64,000 bases of DNA from Litorimonas sp964352855 (GTDB lineage: Bacteria; Pseudomonadota; Alphaproteobacteria; Caulobacterales; Maricaulaceae). The stretch spans positions 20,783 through 84,782 of the forward strand of contig CAYGTR010000009.1 in assembly GCA_964352855.1 (NCBI GenBank), read 5' to 3'. Shown piece after piece: positions 8,233 to 17,600 of the stretch. Under the pieces are notes generated by a model. The model made no database searches, was not told the origin of the DNA, and saw only the letters and a list, made by a program, of their open reading frames with translations. Both the position numbers and the translations under genes were made by a program. Position 1 is the stretch's first letter, and each line of letters opens with the position of its first letter.

Positions 8233-9324
8233 TTAAATTAAGCTCTTCAGTGCGTTTCCATCATAGGCCTCTAATTCGTCCATACGTCCTTCTTTGACCT
8301 TTTGTGCCCAATAGGGGTCTTGGATGAGGGCCCGTCCCACGGCGATGAGGTCAAATTCGTCTCGTTCCATCCGTTCTATCAAGTTATCAAGACTTGCAAT
8401 TTCAGAGCTTTCGCCGCGAAATGATCCGAAAAAGTCACCTTTCAGGCTGACAGAGCCTACAGAGATAGTAGGAACGCCCGTGAGTTTCTTTGCCCATCCC
8501 GCAAAATTCAAATCAGAGCCTTCAAATTCCGGTTCCCAAAAACGACGTTGCGAACAATGTAAAATATCTACGCCTGCATCGACGAGGCTAGAGAGAAACG
8601 CTTCTAACGCTTGAGGCGTTTCAGCAAGCCGTGCCGTATAATCTTGTTGTTTCCATTGGGAAATACGGATGCAAAGCGGCATATCTTCGCCTATGGCTGC
8701 TCGACATTTGCGAATGACTTCACGGGCAAATTCGGCGCGATCAATCAATTTACCCCCATATTTGTCGTCGCGTTGGTTCATGACATCCCAGAAAAATTCA
8801 TCAACCAAATACCCATGTGCCCCATGAATCTCGACCATATCAAAGCCAAGTTTTTTCGCATTTGCTGCTGCACGTGCGTAAGAGTCCGTCATATCTGAAA
8901 TATCTTCTTGCGATGGCACAGGTTGTACAAGTTTACCTGTGTGCGTAATACCTGAAGGGCTATCAGAATCTGCATCAGGGTTCGGCCCTGTTCCTGGTTT
9001 GCGCGCCATGCCCGTATGCCAAATTTGCGGCCCCATTTTGCCGCCAACAGAATGCACGGCTTCAATAACTTTTTGCCACCCCGACAAAGCTTCGGCCGTA
9101 TGAAAATTTGGAATGTTGGGGTCATTTGAAGCGCCAAGCCGGTCAATTGTTGTGCCTTCTGATAAAATCAGCCCGACATCAGCGGCAGCACGTTTTCGAT
9201 AATATTCAACAACATTTTCACCTGGTACACCATTGGGCGAGAAATTGCGTGTCATTGGCGCCATCACAATACGGTTTGGCAAATCCAAAGATTTGCAGGA
9301 AAACGGCTTAAACAAAGGTGACAT
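8233..9324 (-). CDS. NADH:flavin oxidoreductase, Old Yellow Enzyme family
   Basis: A 363-residue FMN-dependent TIM-barrel ene-reductase. SLDLPNRIVMAPMTRNFSPNGVPGENVVEYY is the N-terminal FMN-binding start (quoted in part: PNRIVMAPMTRN), GPQIWHTGMARKPG carries the strand-four motif, and FDMVEIHGAHGYLVDEFFW has the His-x-x-His-like/substrate segment of the NemA/XenA-type enzymes. FDLIAVGRALIQDPYWAQKV is the phosphate-binding end of the barrel. It probably reduces alpha,beta-unsaturated carbonyls or nitro compounds with NAD(P)H; the physiological substrate is unknown. It is transcribed divergently from the FAD monooxygenase gene across a 123-base intergenic region. Confidence 0.9.
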   Translation of the reverse strand: MSPLFKPFSCKSLDLPNRIVMAPMTRNFSPNGVPGENVVEYYRKRAAADVGLILSEGTTIDRLGASNDPNIPNFHTAEALSGWQKVIEAVHSVGGKMGPQIWHTGMARKPGTGPNPDADSDSPSGITHTGKLVQPVPSQEDISDMTDSYARAAANAKKLGFDMVEIHGAHGYLVDEFFWDVMNQRDDKYGGKLIDRAEFAREVIRKCRAAIGEDMPLCIRISQWKQQDYTARLAETPQALEAFLSSLVDAGVDILHCSQRRFWEPEFEGSDLNFAGWAKKLTGVPTISVGSVSLKGDFFGSFRGESSEIASLDNLIERMERDEFDLIAVGRALIQDPYWAQKVKEGRMDELEAYDGNALKSLI

Positions 9325-9447
9325 AGAAAATCCAAAACTAAGAAAAAACGGCTCTCGACCGTTTCAATATCGCTCTCTATAGTCCTCGTATAATAAAGCA
9401 AACCCGCGTTTAAGATTGCACATCATGCAAAAACGAAAATCAAGATT

Positions 9448-10650
9448 ATGAAGGTTTTCATCATCGGGGCAGGTATAGGCGGATTGACCGCGGCGCTCGC
9501 CTTAGCTCGCACTGGAATAGATGTAGAGGTCTTTGAAAAGGCTTCAAAGCTCGGCGAAGTAGGGTCTGGTTTGCAACAAAGTCCCAACGCGATGGTTGTT
9601 CATCATGAGCTTGGTATTTCCAAAGATATTGAAGAAAAATCCTTCTTTCCAGAAGCCGGTGTTTTACGTGACTACAGAACAGGCGAACCGCTTTTAAAAA
9701 CACAAATGAAAGATGTGTATCGAGAGCGATACGGATATAAATATTTAAATATTCATCGCGCAGATTTGCTCAATATTCTTATTACGGAGACTAAAAAATA
9801 CAATATTTCAATACACTTAGGGTGTTTTATTAAACAAGTCGATGAACGCAAAAGTTCTGTGTGTCTCACGGTTGATGGAGATGTTCGCGAAGCGGATGTT
9901 TTGGTTGGTGCAGATGGCGTCAGATCATATGTTCGGGAGCTTATTCACGGAAAAAGCGAACCTCGTTTTACAGGTCAAGTGGCTTGGCGCGGATTAGTTG
10001 CAGCCGAAAAACTGCCTCATGGGATGATCCCTTTTGCTGCGAATAATTGGCTTGGCCCTGACCAGCATTTTGTCAGCTATTATGTGCGGAGACAGAGCCT
10101 CATAAATTTTGTCGCTGTTCAAGAACGCCATAATTGGGTTGATGAGTCATGGAATGTGCCTGCTGATATAGGTGAGTTACGCAATGCGTTTTCCGGATGG
10201 GATCCGCGCATAAAAATGCTTTTAGACGCTTGCGAAACGAGTTTTCTTTGGGGTCTGTTTGATCATGCACCTCTCCCCTTTTGGAGCAAAGGTCGCGTAA
10301 CGCTATTGGGTGATGCGGCTCATCCTATGTTGCCATTTATGGCCCAAGGCGCGTCGATGGCAATTGAAGACGCCTGGGTTTTAGCGCATTGTTTATCGCA
10401 ACATGGCGACAAGGTTTCCTCTGCCCTGAAACGATATGAGGCTTTTCGCAAACCTCGCGCGACTATGGTGCAATCAATATCACGCGAAAATGCGAAACTA
10501 TACCATCAAAGTGGACTAGGCGCTCTTATTCGCAATGCCAAACTTACAGCAGGGTCTATGTTTCCAGCTGCGGTTTTGGCAAAGCTTGATAAGATTTATG
10601 CTGTCGATGTTACACGCGACTTTCCAATTGAAACTCGCTCACGACGATAA
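9448..10650 (+). CDS. FAD-dependent aromatic-ring monooxygenase (salicylate hydroxylase-like)
   Basis: A 400-residue group A flavoprotein monooxygenase. The dinucleotide-binding motif IIGAGIGGLTAALALARTGI opens the protein, VLVGADGVRSYVRE is the DG motif, and VTLLGDAAHPMLPFMAQGAS is the GD motif that contacts FAD ribose. RWRGLVA-type Arg/Trp segments (VAWRGLVAAEKL) and HNWVDESW are typical of 3-hydroxybenzoate/salicylate hydroxylase relatives. It would hydroxylate a small aromatic acid with NAD(P)H and O2; the substrate is not determinable. It is divergent from the Old Yellow Enzyme gene and ends 71 bases before the tRNA gene, hence lies just outside the suspected island. Confidence 0.85.
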   Translation: MKVFIIGAGIGGLTAALALARTGIDVEVFEKASKLGEVGSGLQQSPNAMVVHHELGISKDIEEKSFFPEAGVLRDYRTGEPLLKTQMKDVYRERYGYKYLNIHRADLLNILITETKKYNISIHLGCFIKQVDERKSSVCLTVDGDVREADVLVGADGVRSYVRELIHGKSEPRFTGQVAWRGLVAAEKLPHGMIPFAANNWLGPDQHFVSYYVRRQSLINFVAVQERHNWVDESWNVPADIGELRNAFSGWDPRIKMLLDACETSFLWGLFDHAPLPFWSKGRVTLLGDAAHPMLPFMAQGASMAIEDAWVLAHCLSQHGDKVSSALKRYEAFRKPRATMVQSISRENAKLYHQSGLGALIRNAKLTAGSMFPAAVLAKLDKIYAVDVTRDFPIETRSRR

Positions 10651-10721
10651 GAATGATTTTCTAGCAGTTTAAGCTCACTTATGGCTTGCTCCTGTCTTCG
10701 CAATTCGCTAGTCCCGCCGAC

Positions 10722-10812
10722 GGAGACGTGGCCGAGTGGTCGAAGGCGCTCCCCTGCTAAGGGAGTATGGGCCAAAAGCTCATCGAGGGTTCGAATCCCT
10801 TCGTCTCCGCCA
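10722..10812 (+). tRNA. tRNA-Ser(GCU)
   Basis: A class II tRNA with encoded CCA. The acceptor stem is GGAGACG (10722-10728) pairing with CGTCTCC (10802-10808), the discriminator base is G10809 and CCA occupies 10810-10812. The anticodon stem CTCCC/GGGAG (10749-10753, 10761-10765) encloses loop CTGCTAA with anticodon GCT at 10756-10758, reading AGC/AGU. A long variable arm and the T-loop TTCGAAT follow. The final 16 bases recur at 31483-31498, as expected if a mobile element integrated at the 3' end of this gene. Confidence 0.97.
10797..10812 (+). other. Candidate attachment site (attL), tRNA 3' end
   Basis: The sequence CCCTTCGTCTCCGCCA is the 3' end of the tRNA-Ser gene, and an identical 16-base copy in the same orientation lies at 31483-31498. 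The bases on both sides differ at once. tRNA 3' ends are the usual attB sites of tyrosine-integrase elements. No integrase gene was found between the two copies. Confidence 0.55.
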
Positions 10813-11074
10813 TTGCCTTCCTCTAAGCCCATGAACTATAACGGTAAATTAGCCCTTACGGGTGAAGTGTCCCACCGGGTGTCCCACCCAATTCAGGACT
10901 GACAAAAAACTTCTACTAAATATTGTTTTAAGACGTTTCATGGCGGTTCACGGTGTTCAAACGGTCTCTCGGACTTAAATGTGACCAATCGATATTGTTG
11001 ATTCGTATTCCCAATACACATCGTAAGTGTTTCGATGACCAGATGAACCCGCACGCGATTTTAGGACGCTCGGC
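10813..11074. other. Non-coding stretch between tRNA and IS6 remnant
   Basis: No gene is recognisable. GTGTCCCACC is repeated at 10867-10876 and 10879-10888. The stretch lies where an integrase gene would be expected next to a tRNA attachment site, but only non-coding sequence remains before the insertion sequence. Confidence 0.3.
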
Positions 11075-11890
11075 GGCTTAGTCACGTTAAGTGACCCAGC
11101 CGCAATTTCCGCTGACTGGCTTTTTTAAGCGCAAGTTTGAGCCGTAACTAGATTCCATTCGTTTTGTGCATGGAGTCGAAATTTCCTAAGCGTATTTCTT
11201 GAGATTAGGTGACGTCGGTGATTGAAGAGATTGTAGATTTGGCTGTGAATGAAGAGCAGTTTTTGAGCGTTCCTAACAGATCTAAATCTTTGCGATTTTC
11301 TTTCTCTTCTACGTATTGCAACGTGTGAACATTCGGCACGATTATTTTTTCGACCTCCCACATCTTGAAGATGCTTGAGACCTAAAAGTTTTAGGGCGGC
11401 TCCGTACGACCCAAGTCGATCGGTAACGATCCGCTTTGGTTTGACACCTTGGTTTCTCACGAGTTTCCGCAATAATCGTAGGGCTGCTTTGGTATTGCGT
11501 CGCCTCTGCACAACGACATCCAGTATGGCTCCTTCGTCATGGCTCCTTCGTCGTCGACCGCCCGCCAGAGGTAAACCATCTCTCCATTAATTTTAGTGCA
11601 GACTTCGTCTAGGTGCTATACAGGCGAGGGAGGTTCAGATTTAGATTTAATGCGCTTGGCATATGTTGATCCGAATTTATCAACCCACCTCCGGATTGTC
11701 TCATAGGAAACATCTATTCCGCGTTCGATCATCAACTCCTCGACATCCCGAAAACTCAGGTTAAATCTGAAATATAACCAAACGGCTCGACGAATAATGT
11801 CTGGATGGAAGCGATGACGAGAGTAGATTGAGATTTTCATCACGAAGGCTTAGCGGAATGAGTGCAAGTGGTCATTAACGTGACAAAGCC
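11075..11890 (-). mobile_element. Degenerate IS6-family insertion sequence
   Basis: An 816-base element. Its ends carry inverted repeats GGCTTAGTCACGTTAA (11075-11090) and TTAACGTGACAAAGCC (11875-11890), which match with one mismatch. The length, end sequences and enclosed transposase fit the IS6 family. The flanking eight bases are not duplicated, so no target-site duplication is seen; a rearrangement after insertion is likely. Its right end abuts a broken Rhs core fragment, which it probably truncated. Confidence 0.75.
11125..11843 (-). pseudogene. IS6-family transposase, inactivated
   Basis: Two reading frames together give an IS6-type DDE transposase. The N-terminal part (11619-11843) has RHRFHPDIIRRAVWLYFRF, VEELMIERGIDVSYETIRRW and KFGSTYAKRI. 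An amber codon at 11616-11618 replaces the tryptophan that normally precedes HLDEV. Reading through gives HLDEVCTKINGEMVYLWRAV, then a 14-base tandem duplication (ATGGCTCCTTCGTC on the plus strand, 11525-11538 and 11539-11552) shifts the frame; removing one copy restores DDEGAILDVVVQRRRNTK. The C-terminal frame (11125-11511) has VTDRLGSYGAAL and NRAECSHVAIRRRERKSQRF, with the last acidic residue. Two independent lesions show it is dead. Confidence 0.85.
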
Positions 11891-11892
11891 GG

Positions 11893-12120
11893 CATGAGGC
11901 CTATCTAGATATAATCGCGGATTATCTCCCCCGTCGCCGCATCTGTTTCAGAGATGAGACGGCCTTCATTGTCATAGTGATAATGAATAGCGGATTGGCC
12001 CATGAGGGATTTGGCGACCCGCTGCTCAAACACATCATAGGTGTAAGAGGCCACAGACACACCATTCTCCCGCACCGCCACCATGCGGCCCCGTGCATTC
12101 AGATCAAAGTCAAAGCGGCA
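11893..12120 (-). pseudogene. Rhs core remnant (third copy)
   Basis: This 228-base stretch is a diverged copy of 15852-16079 in the full-length Rhs gene. It encodes FDFDLNARGRMVAVREN, VASYTYDVFEQRVAKSL and HYHYDNEGRLISETDAATG, followed by an in-frame TAG where the full gene has the Trp of YIWIGLMP. It has no start and ends at the IS6 element, so it is the stump of another core/C-terminal module whose toxin tip has been lost. Confidence 0.75.
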
Positions 12121-12663
12121 CTAGACAGATATAATTGCATCTTTGATAAACCTTAAAAGAGTTTGACGCTTTTTCTTAGCATAAAAATTTGGGGCCGTTT
12201 CAAATTTATCGACCGAAAGATCACACAAAGGGTCTGGGACTAAAGTGATTTCAGGGTCTATTTTTTCATAACCATCGCTCTCTATATCATAAATTGCCAT
12301 TAGTGAGACTGGGTTAGTGATACTCTCTTTTATTTTACCGTTCATACAAGATGCCGGTCCATGATATTGGCAGGAAGAGAGAGCAATACGTTTCTTAATA
12401 ATAGCATTTTCATTGGATGTTATTTTTTGTCGAAACTTAAAATTACTACACTTCTTAACCGCTTCTTCAAACCTAAATACTGACCGTATTTCTAAATTTA
12501 TTCTACCAGTTTCAGTGATTTCAATAAATCTTGCTTTGTGTGTAACATGCCCCCAACTATATTGTTCTTCAATTGTATCGTAATAGATGGACTGTGGAAG
12601 AAACCATAAAACAACATTTAAAATTATGAAAAGGCCGAAAGCTATACTAATTATTTTCTTCAT
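12121..12663 (-). CDS. Putative immunity protein of the orphan Rhs module
   Basis: A 180-residue protein with an N-terminal hydrophobic helix (residues about 4-23, IISIAFGLFIILNVVLWFLP) that acts as signal anchor or signal peptide, followed by a soluble domain with four or more cysteines. No family is recognised. It starts 30 bases after the orphan Rhs C-terminal module on the same strand, is AT-rich like that module and unlike the Rhs core, and is followed directly by a further core fragment. In Rhs loci this slot holds the immunity gene, so that role is inferred from position only. A periplasm-facing domain would fit a toxin acting in the periplasm or membrane. Confidence 0.5.
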   Translation of the reverse strand: MKKIISIAFGLFIILNVVLWFLPQSIYYDTIEEQYSWGHVTHKARFIEITETGRINLEIRSVFRFEEAVKKCSNFKFRQKITSNENAIIKKRIALSSCQYHGPASCMNGKIKESITNPVSLMAIYDIESDGYEKIDPEITLVPDPLCDLSVDKFETAPNFYAKKKRQTLLRFIKDAIISV

Positions 12664-12693
12664 AAAATCTCGCTAACATATAATCTAAGCTAA

Positions 12694-13775
12694 TCATAAA
12701 ATTGGACCACGCAGACCAAGTGAAAAAGCTGAACTAGCTTTTAAGCAGTTACAATCATCCTCCACTAGTGAGGGTCCATTACCATATATCATCCAAGGTA
12801 TTACATCCAGAAGGGTATGACCCCAGAAATCATCAGGCGAACGATAATTATAACTTCCTGCATTTATAGGGTTACTCACTCGCTTGCCAAATCTATCAAA
12901 TATGACTTCTCGTCGACCATCATCACTAACCCACTTTTTATTGCCCAAATCATTCCACAAAGTATTTGTGGGGAAAATATGGAATATATTTTTTGAGAAC
13001 GGCATATCTTTCCAACCCAACAGCCGTGCATCTTCTGGCGTACAAGGTAATCCTATGTTTTTTGTGTTTCTCATAATATGAAAAAGGTAAAAACCTCGAC
13101 CTGCTCCATTAGACAAATCCCATGGCGTTGAAAATTCCCCAGTTGGGTCAATCCAATTCATAGGGTTCGCGCCCACATAAGCATACCGATTGAGGCCACC
13201 CGCTAATCCAATCATATCACTCTGCAAGTATGCCCCAGTGTCGGATCATATGTCCGTGTCCAGTTCTGATAGAGGCCCGTCTCCTCATCCTGATACTGTC
13301 CGGGGAACATCAGGCTTTGCGTGACCGCGCCCATGGTTTCGATCTGCATACCAAACGGCGTTGTGATACCCCCATCCCAGATGATTGTGCCTGCTGTATC
13401 GGTCGCAAAAGCTGGGCGACCGAGGTGGTCTGCGTGGAGGTAGGAGAGCACGACTTGTGATGTGGTCGTTCCGCCACTTCCATCTGTCATCTGGCCTGTA
13501 TTGGGGTCAATGCCAGCCGCTGCGCAGCGATTTTCTAATCGCGTAATGCGGTCTTGGAGGCGCACCGTAATCTCTTCAAGCTGCAGAACACGGGCATTGA
13601 GGTCTTCTATGCGCGTATTGAGATTATCAATCGCCGCATCTAGTTCCATCAGACGTGCGTCTAAATTCGCAATGCGCGTGGTGAGAGTATCAATGCGATC
13701 CGTATTGGTGTCGGGTACAGAGTCGAGTGTGGCTTTCAAAGCAGCCCGACGTGTCGCCACTTCAGCTTCATGTGC
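12694..13775 (-). pseudogene. Orphan Rhs core plus C-terminal toxin module, frameshifted
   Basis: The first part (13775 down to about 13232) repeats the core of the full-length Rhs gene: coiled-coil heptads, SYLHADHLGRPAFATDTAG and PGQYQDEETGLYQNWTRTYD. One base is missing at 13231/13232 compared with the full copy (GTAT-GCC against GTATCGCC), so the frame changes there; the continuation MIGLAGGLNRYAYVGANP and WIDPTGEF is in another frame (12694-13227). After DPTGE comes a different tip of about 146 residues with KKWVSDDGRREVIFDRFG, NPINAGSYNYRSP and GHTLLDVIPWMIYGN, a pattern I recall at the ends of other Rhs proteins. It has no signal peptide or N-terminal domain. It is a silent cassette that recombination could move onto the main gene. 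Confidence 0.7.
13285..13727 (-). repeat. 443-base direct repeat, orphan copy
   Basis: Every base read from 13285 to 13727 is the same as 15202-15644 (constant offset 1917). The repeat covers the coiled-coil and the HADHLGRP part of the Rhs core. Divergence starts abruptly on both sides, which points to recent duplication or gene conversion. Confidence 0.9.
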
Positions 13776-13813
13776 AAGGAATAAAGTAGCAACCTATAGA
13801 CAAACTATAAGAA

Positions 13814-14602
13814 TTATACCCTTCTATATTTGCCTCGCAACCTTTGTATTAACAACAATGAGGGAGCAATAGAAAACAAAAATAGGATTAAAACAATAAT
13901 TATATTTGAGTTAGAAAATTCCAACCATTTCATAATCAGATAAGCTAGAAAAAAAAAAGTGACTAAAAATATTAGTGAAATGATATTTTGCCTTTTTCCT
14001 CGTTCTCTTACCTCATGTTTTGCTAATTTTTCTGCTTTAAACACCCCTAATTTAGACGTTCTTATATCAGATGTATCATTTCCATATGGCCATAAACTTA
14101 TAATAAGATCCAAGGCAACATCATTAAGGTCAATAATATAAACAGAATCTATATCACTATGTTTTTTGTTTGGTTGGTAATTTTTTAAGTCACTTATCAC
14201 TTCCAAGAAATCAATATTTTTACCTAAAAATTGTGTCAGACTCTCAGCTACAACAATAAATAGCTCTCGGTTATCCAACATTATACCAACACGAGAACGG
14301 CTCGACTCTATATTCAACAAATATATCAGACCTCCTTGCCCTACAGAACCAATTGGAAAAGCATTTCTTACAAATTCAAAGAAAAACTTACGTGGTCTTT
14401 TCCAAGGCAAATTCCATTCAATAGAAAAATTGGATGTTTCGAAATTTCCATATCGGGTTGCAAGTTCGATATATACTTCATGAAATTTCATCTTTTCCAT
14501 GAATTTCAAATCATCTTTAGGAAGCTTTTTGTTGCTATTACGCTCAAGTTTCTCAAAACAACTAAACAGATCTATGTAATTAACAGTCACAATCAGACCC
14601 AA
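13814..14602 (-). CDS. Putative Rhs immunity protein with two C-terminal membrane helices
   Basis: A protein of up to 262 residues with no recognised family. Residues 1-200 form a soluble domain (SIEWNLPWKRPRKFFFEFVRN, quoted in part: WNLPWKRPRK; IDSVYIIDLNDVALDLI), and two hydrophobic helices lie near residues 208-228 and 233-252. The start is a TTG at 14602 or a GTG at 14590; both lie inside the end of the Rhs gene, an overlap of 11-23 bases that implies tight coupling. The AT-rich composition matches the adjacent toxin tip and contrasts with the Rhs core. The position directly after the Rhs gene argues for immunity; this is inference from context. Confidence 0.5.
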   Translation of the reverse strand: MGLIVTVNYIDLFSCFEKLERNSNKKLPKDDLKFMEKMKFHEVYIELATRYGNFETSNFSIEWNLPWKRPRKFFFEFVRNAFPIGSVGQGGLIYLLNIESSRSRVGIMLDNRELFIVVAESLTQFLGKNIDFLEVISDLKNYQPNKKHSDIDSVYIIDLNDVALDLIISLWPYGNDTSDIRTSKLGVFKAEKLAKHEVRERGKRQNIISLIFLVTFFFLAYLIMKWLEFSNSNIIIVLILFLFSIAPSLLLIQRLRGKYRRV

Positions 14603-17600
14603 GCATAGTTTGACCCGCTAATGGCACTAAGACACTTGATTTTATATAATCTGGCGTTCTGTCAAAAAACCTTAACGAAGGATGCCATTTGTCATTATTG
14701 GTCATACCTTTAACTCGACGCCAAAAATCATGTTTATGATGCCTTTCTGGGCTTACCCACGTACCGTTTATACCACCTTTTTTGTTCAAAACTTTATTCA
14801 TTTTAGAACCTTTAGGAAAAAATCTATCCACATTACGCTTAGCGATTGCGTGCGACCATTCAGCACCAGCTTTTTTAGCACCGTTTTTAAGAAACGCACC
14901 AGTTCCGCCACCAAACGCTCCTAAAGCACCAGAAAAAGCCAATCTCCTATAATCTAAACAATTAAATGACATGCCATTTTCAAAATACTGAAAAGCCAAA
15001 TCAGTAGCTAAACCAATACCTATACCTATTAAAATAGGAACGAAGAATACTTCTCCAGTGGGATCAACATAGTTTATGGGACTCCCTCCTACATAGGCAT
15101 ACCTATTGAGGCCACCCGCCAATCCAATCATATCACTCTGTAAGTATCGCCCTAGCGTCGGGTCATACATGCGGTGCCAGTTCTGATAGAGCCCCATCTC
15201 TTCATCCTGATACTGTCCGGGGAACATCAGGCTTTGCGTGACCGCGCCCATGGTTTCGATCTGCATACCAAACGGCGTTGTGATACCCCCATCCCAGATG
15301 ATTGTGCCTGCTGTATCGGTCGCAAAAGCTGGGCGACCGAGGTGGTCTGCGTGGAGGTAGGAGAGCACGACTTGTGATGTGGTCGTTCCGCCACTTCCAT
15401 CTGTCATCTGGCCTGTATTGGGGTCAATGCCAGCCGCTGCGCAGCGATTTTCTAATCGCGTAATGCGGTCTTGGAGGCGCACCGTAATCTCTTCAAGCTG
15501 CAGAACACGGGCATTGAGGTCTTCTATGCGCGTATTGAGATTATCAATCGCCGCATCTAGTTCCATCAGACGTGCGTCTAAATTCGCAATGCGCGTGGTG
15601 AGAGTATCAATGCGATCCGTATTGGTGTCGGGTACAGAGTCGAGCGTGGCTTGTAGCGCTGCCCGACGCGCCGCGACTTCGGCTTCACGCTCTTCCCGTG
15701 TAGTCACCGTGCCGGTTAGCATGTCGATACGGTCTCTGACCAAGACCAAGCGTTCTTCACGGTCTGCCAGTCTTTGCCTCAAATCCGCAATCAAGGCTGG
15801 ATCGCAGTTGTCATTGGCGGGCACATCCTGCACGCCTAATGTCGCCACAGGCATGAGACCTATCCAGATATAATCACGGAGTATCGCCCCCGTCGCTGCA
15901 TCTGTCTCAGAGATGAGACGACCTTCATTATCATAGTGGTAATGAATAGCGGCTTGGCCCGTGAGGGATTTGGCGACCCGCTGCTCAAACACATCATAAG
16001 TGTAAGACGCCACAGACACATCATTCTCCCGCACCGCCACCATACGGCCCCATGCATTCAGATCAAAGTCAAAGCGGCGTTCACCCTCAGCCGTTTGGCG
16101 CGTATCCTGCAAAATCTGTCCTGAAGGCGCATAGCCAAAGTCCCGGATGGGTGTGCTGTTCAAAGATACAGAGAAGAGACGCGCGGTATCTGCATCATAG
16201 CTGTAGTCTTCCGTAAACGGATCCATTTCGGGGTCAATCGGCGTGACGTTCTTCTGCAAGCGGTCCCCGACAAGATTATAATTATAATCCAACTGACCAT
16301 AGCCGCCTTGGGCTTGGGTTAAGCGGCTGACAGGGTCATAGGTAAAGCTCTGCGAGCGTTCAGGACGCACATTATCATTCATGGCGGTAATATCACCCAC
16401 GTCATCATGCTCGAAGCCAATATCCATGAGTGCGCCATTCGGCCCGATACGACTTAGGGTCTTGGCCCGATACGCCGTATCATAGCTCAAACGCAGGTTA
16501 TGCCCATCCCCCATATCCGCCCCGGAGATGGGCCCAAAGGCTTTATAGGTTGCGTTCGCGAGTACAGTGGTGACTTCATTGGTAGACGGATTGGTCACGG
16601 TAATACCTGTGACGCGAGCGACATTATCGCGGTTGAGCGCCACACTGGTGCCTGTCGGATATATCGTTTGCAGAACCTCTCCGGCTAAATCATGCGCGTA
16701 AGTGGTGGCGTAGGTCTGCGATCCGATTACCCGCGTCTCAGACGTTAAGAAGCCGAGACTGTTATAGCCATAATCCGTGCGCCCAAAGCCTTCGACAATC
16801 GCTGTAAGCTGACCCACACCAAACGGCCCTTGGTCGTATACATAGGTCACATCATCATTATCATTTGACGCCGAGACATAATCCTCACTCAGAAGGCGTC
16901 CGGCAGCGTCATAAGTATAGGCTGTGACCACACCGCGCGCATCCGTCATCTGTGTGACAAGGCCGCGTTCATCCCGAACATAAGTCATGCCGCCGCGCTC
17001 CGCACTGATCTCTTGCACAACTTCGCCATAGCCATTGCGGATATAGCTTGTCGTAATATCACGCGCATCCGTCACGCTAGACAGTGGATTGCGGGCATCA
17101 TTGATTTTGGAGAGGCCATAATCCGTCTCGGCACCTAAAGGATCGGTCTCTTTGACGAGACGGTCGAGATTATCAAACTGGTTCGCCCAAGTGTTACCAC
17201 GCGGATCAATTATATCCGTCGGGTTGCTCTCTCGGTCATAAGCAATTTGTGTGACGGATTGCGCGCTTTCGCCGCCTTCCATTAGCGTTTGGAGAATACG
17301 GTTGCGTTCGTCGCGGATTTGCTCCGCAAAATACTCTGTGCCGCCATCCGTGCCTGTGAGGGTTGTGCTCGTCACACCACCTGCATTATTGCGTGTGTAA
17401 ACCAAGCGCTCTCCCGCCGTGTTCTCAATCGCCATGAGACGCCGCGCATCATCATATTCAAAGCTTAAGCCGGAACCGTTTGGTTGAAGAATAGACGTGA
17501 TCTGATCAACAAGATTGTAACCAATTTGTGTGACAGCGTTCTCCAGGCCAACAGCTTCAGTAATCCGAACAAGTTTGTGCTCAGAATCATATTCCAACAG

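Noticed and set aside
10681..10902. A 73-codon reading frame covering the tRNA gene
   Set aside because: It is a chance translation of the tRNA-Ser gene and its flank; the tRNA structure explains the sequence.
10813..11074. Integrase gene fragment next to the tRNA
   Set aside because: No stretch of integrase-like protein could be read in any frame; only a short GTGTCCCACC direct repeat is present.
13462..13872. A 136-codon plus-strand frame opposite the orphan Rhs core, with a near-identical frame at 15379-15873
   Set aside because: Both are antisense shadows of the duplicated Rhs coiled coil; similarity between them only reflects the 443-bp repeat.
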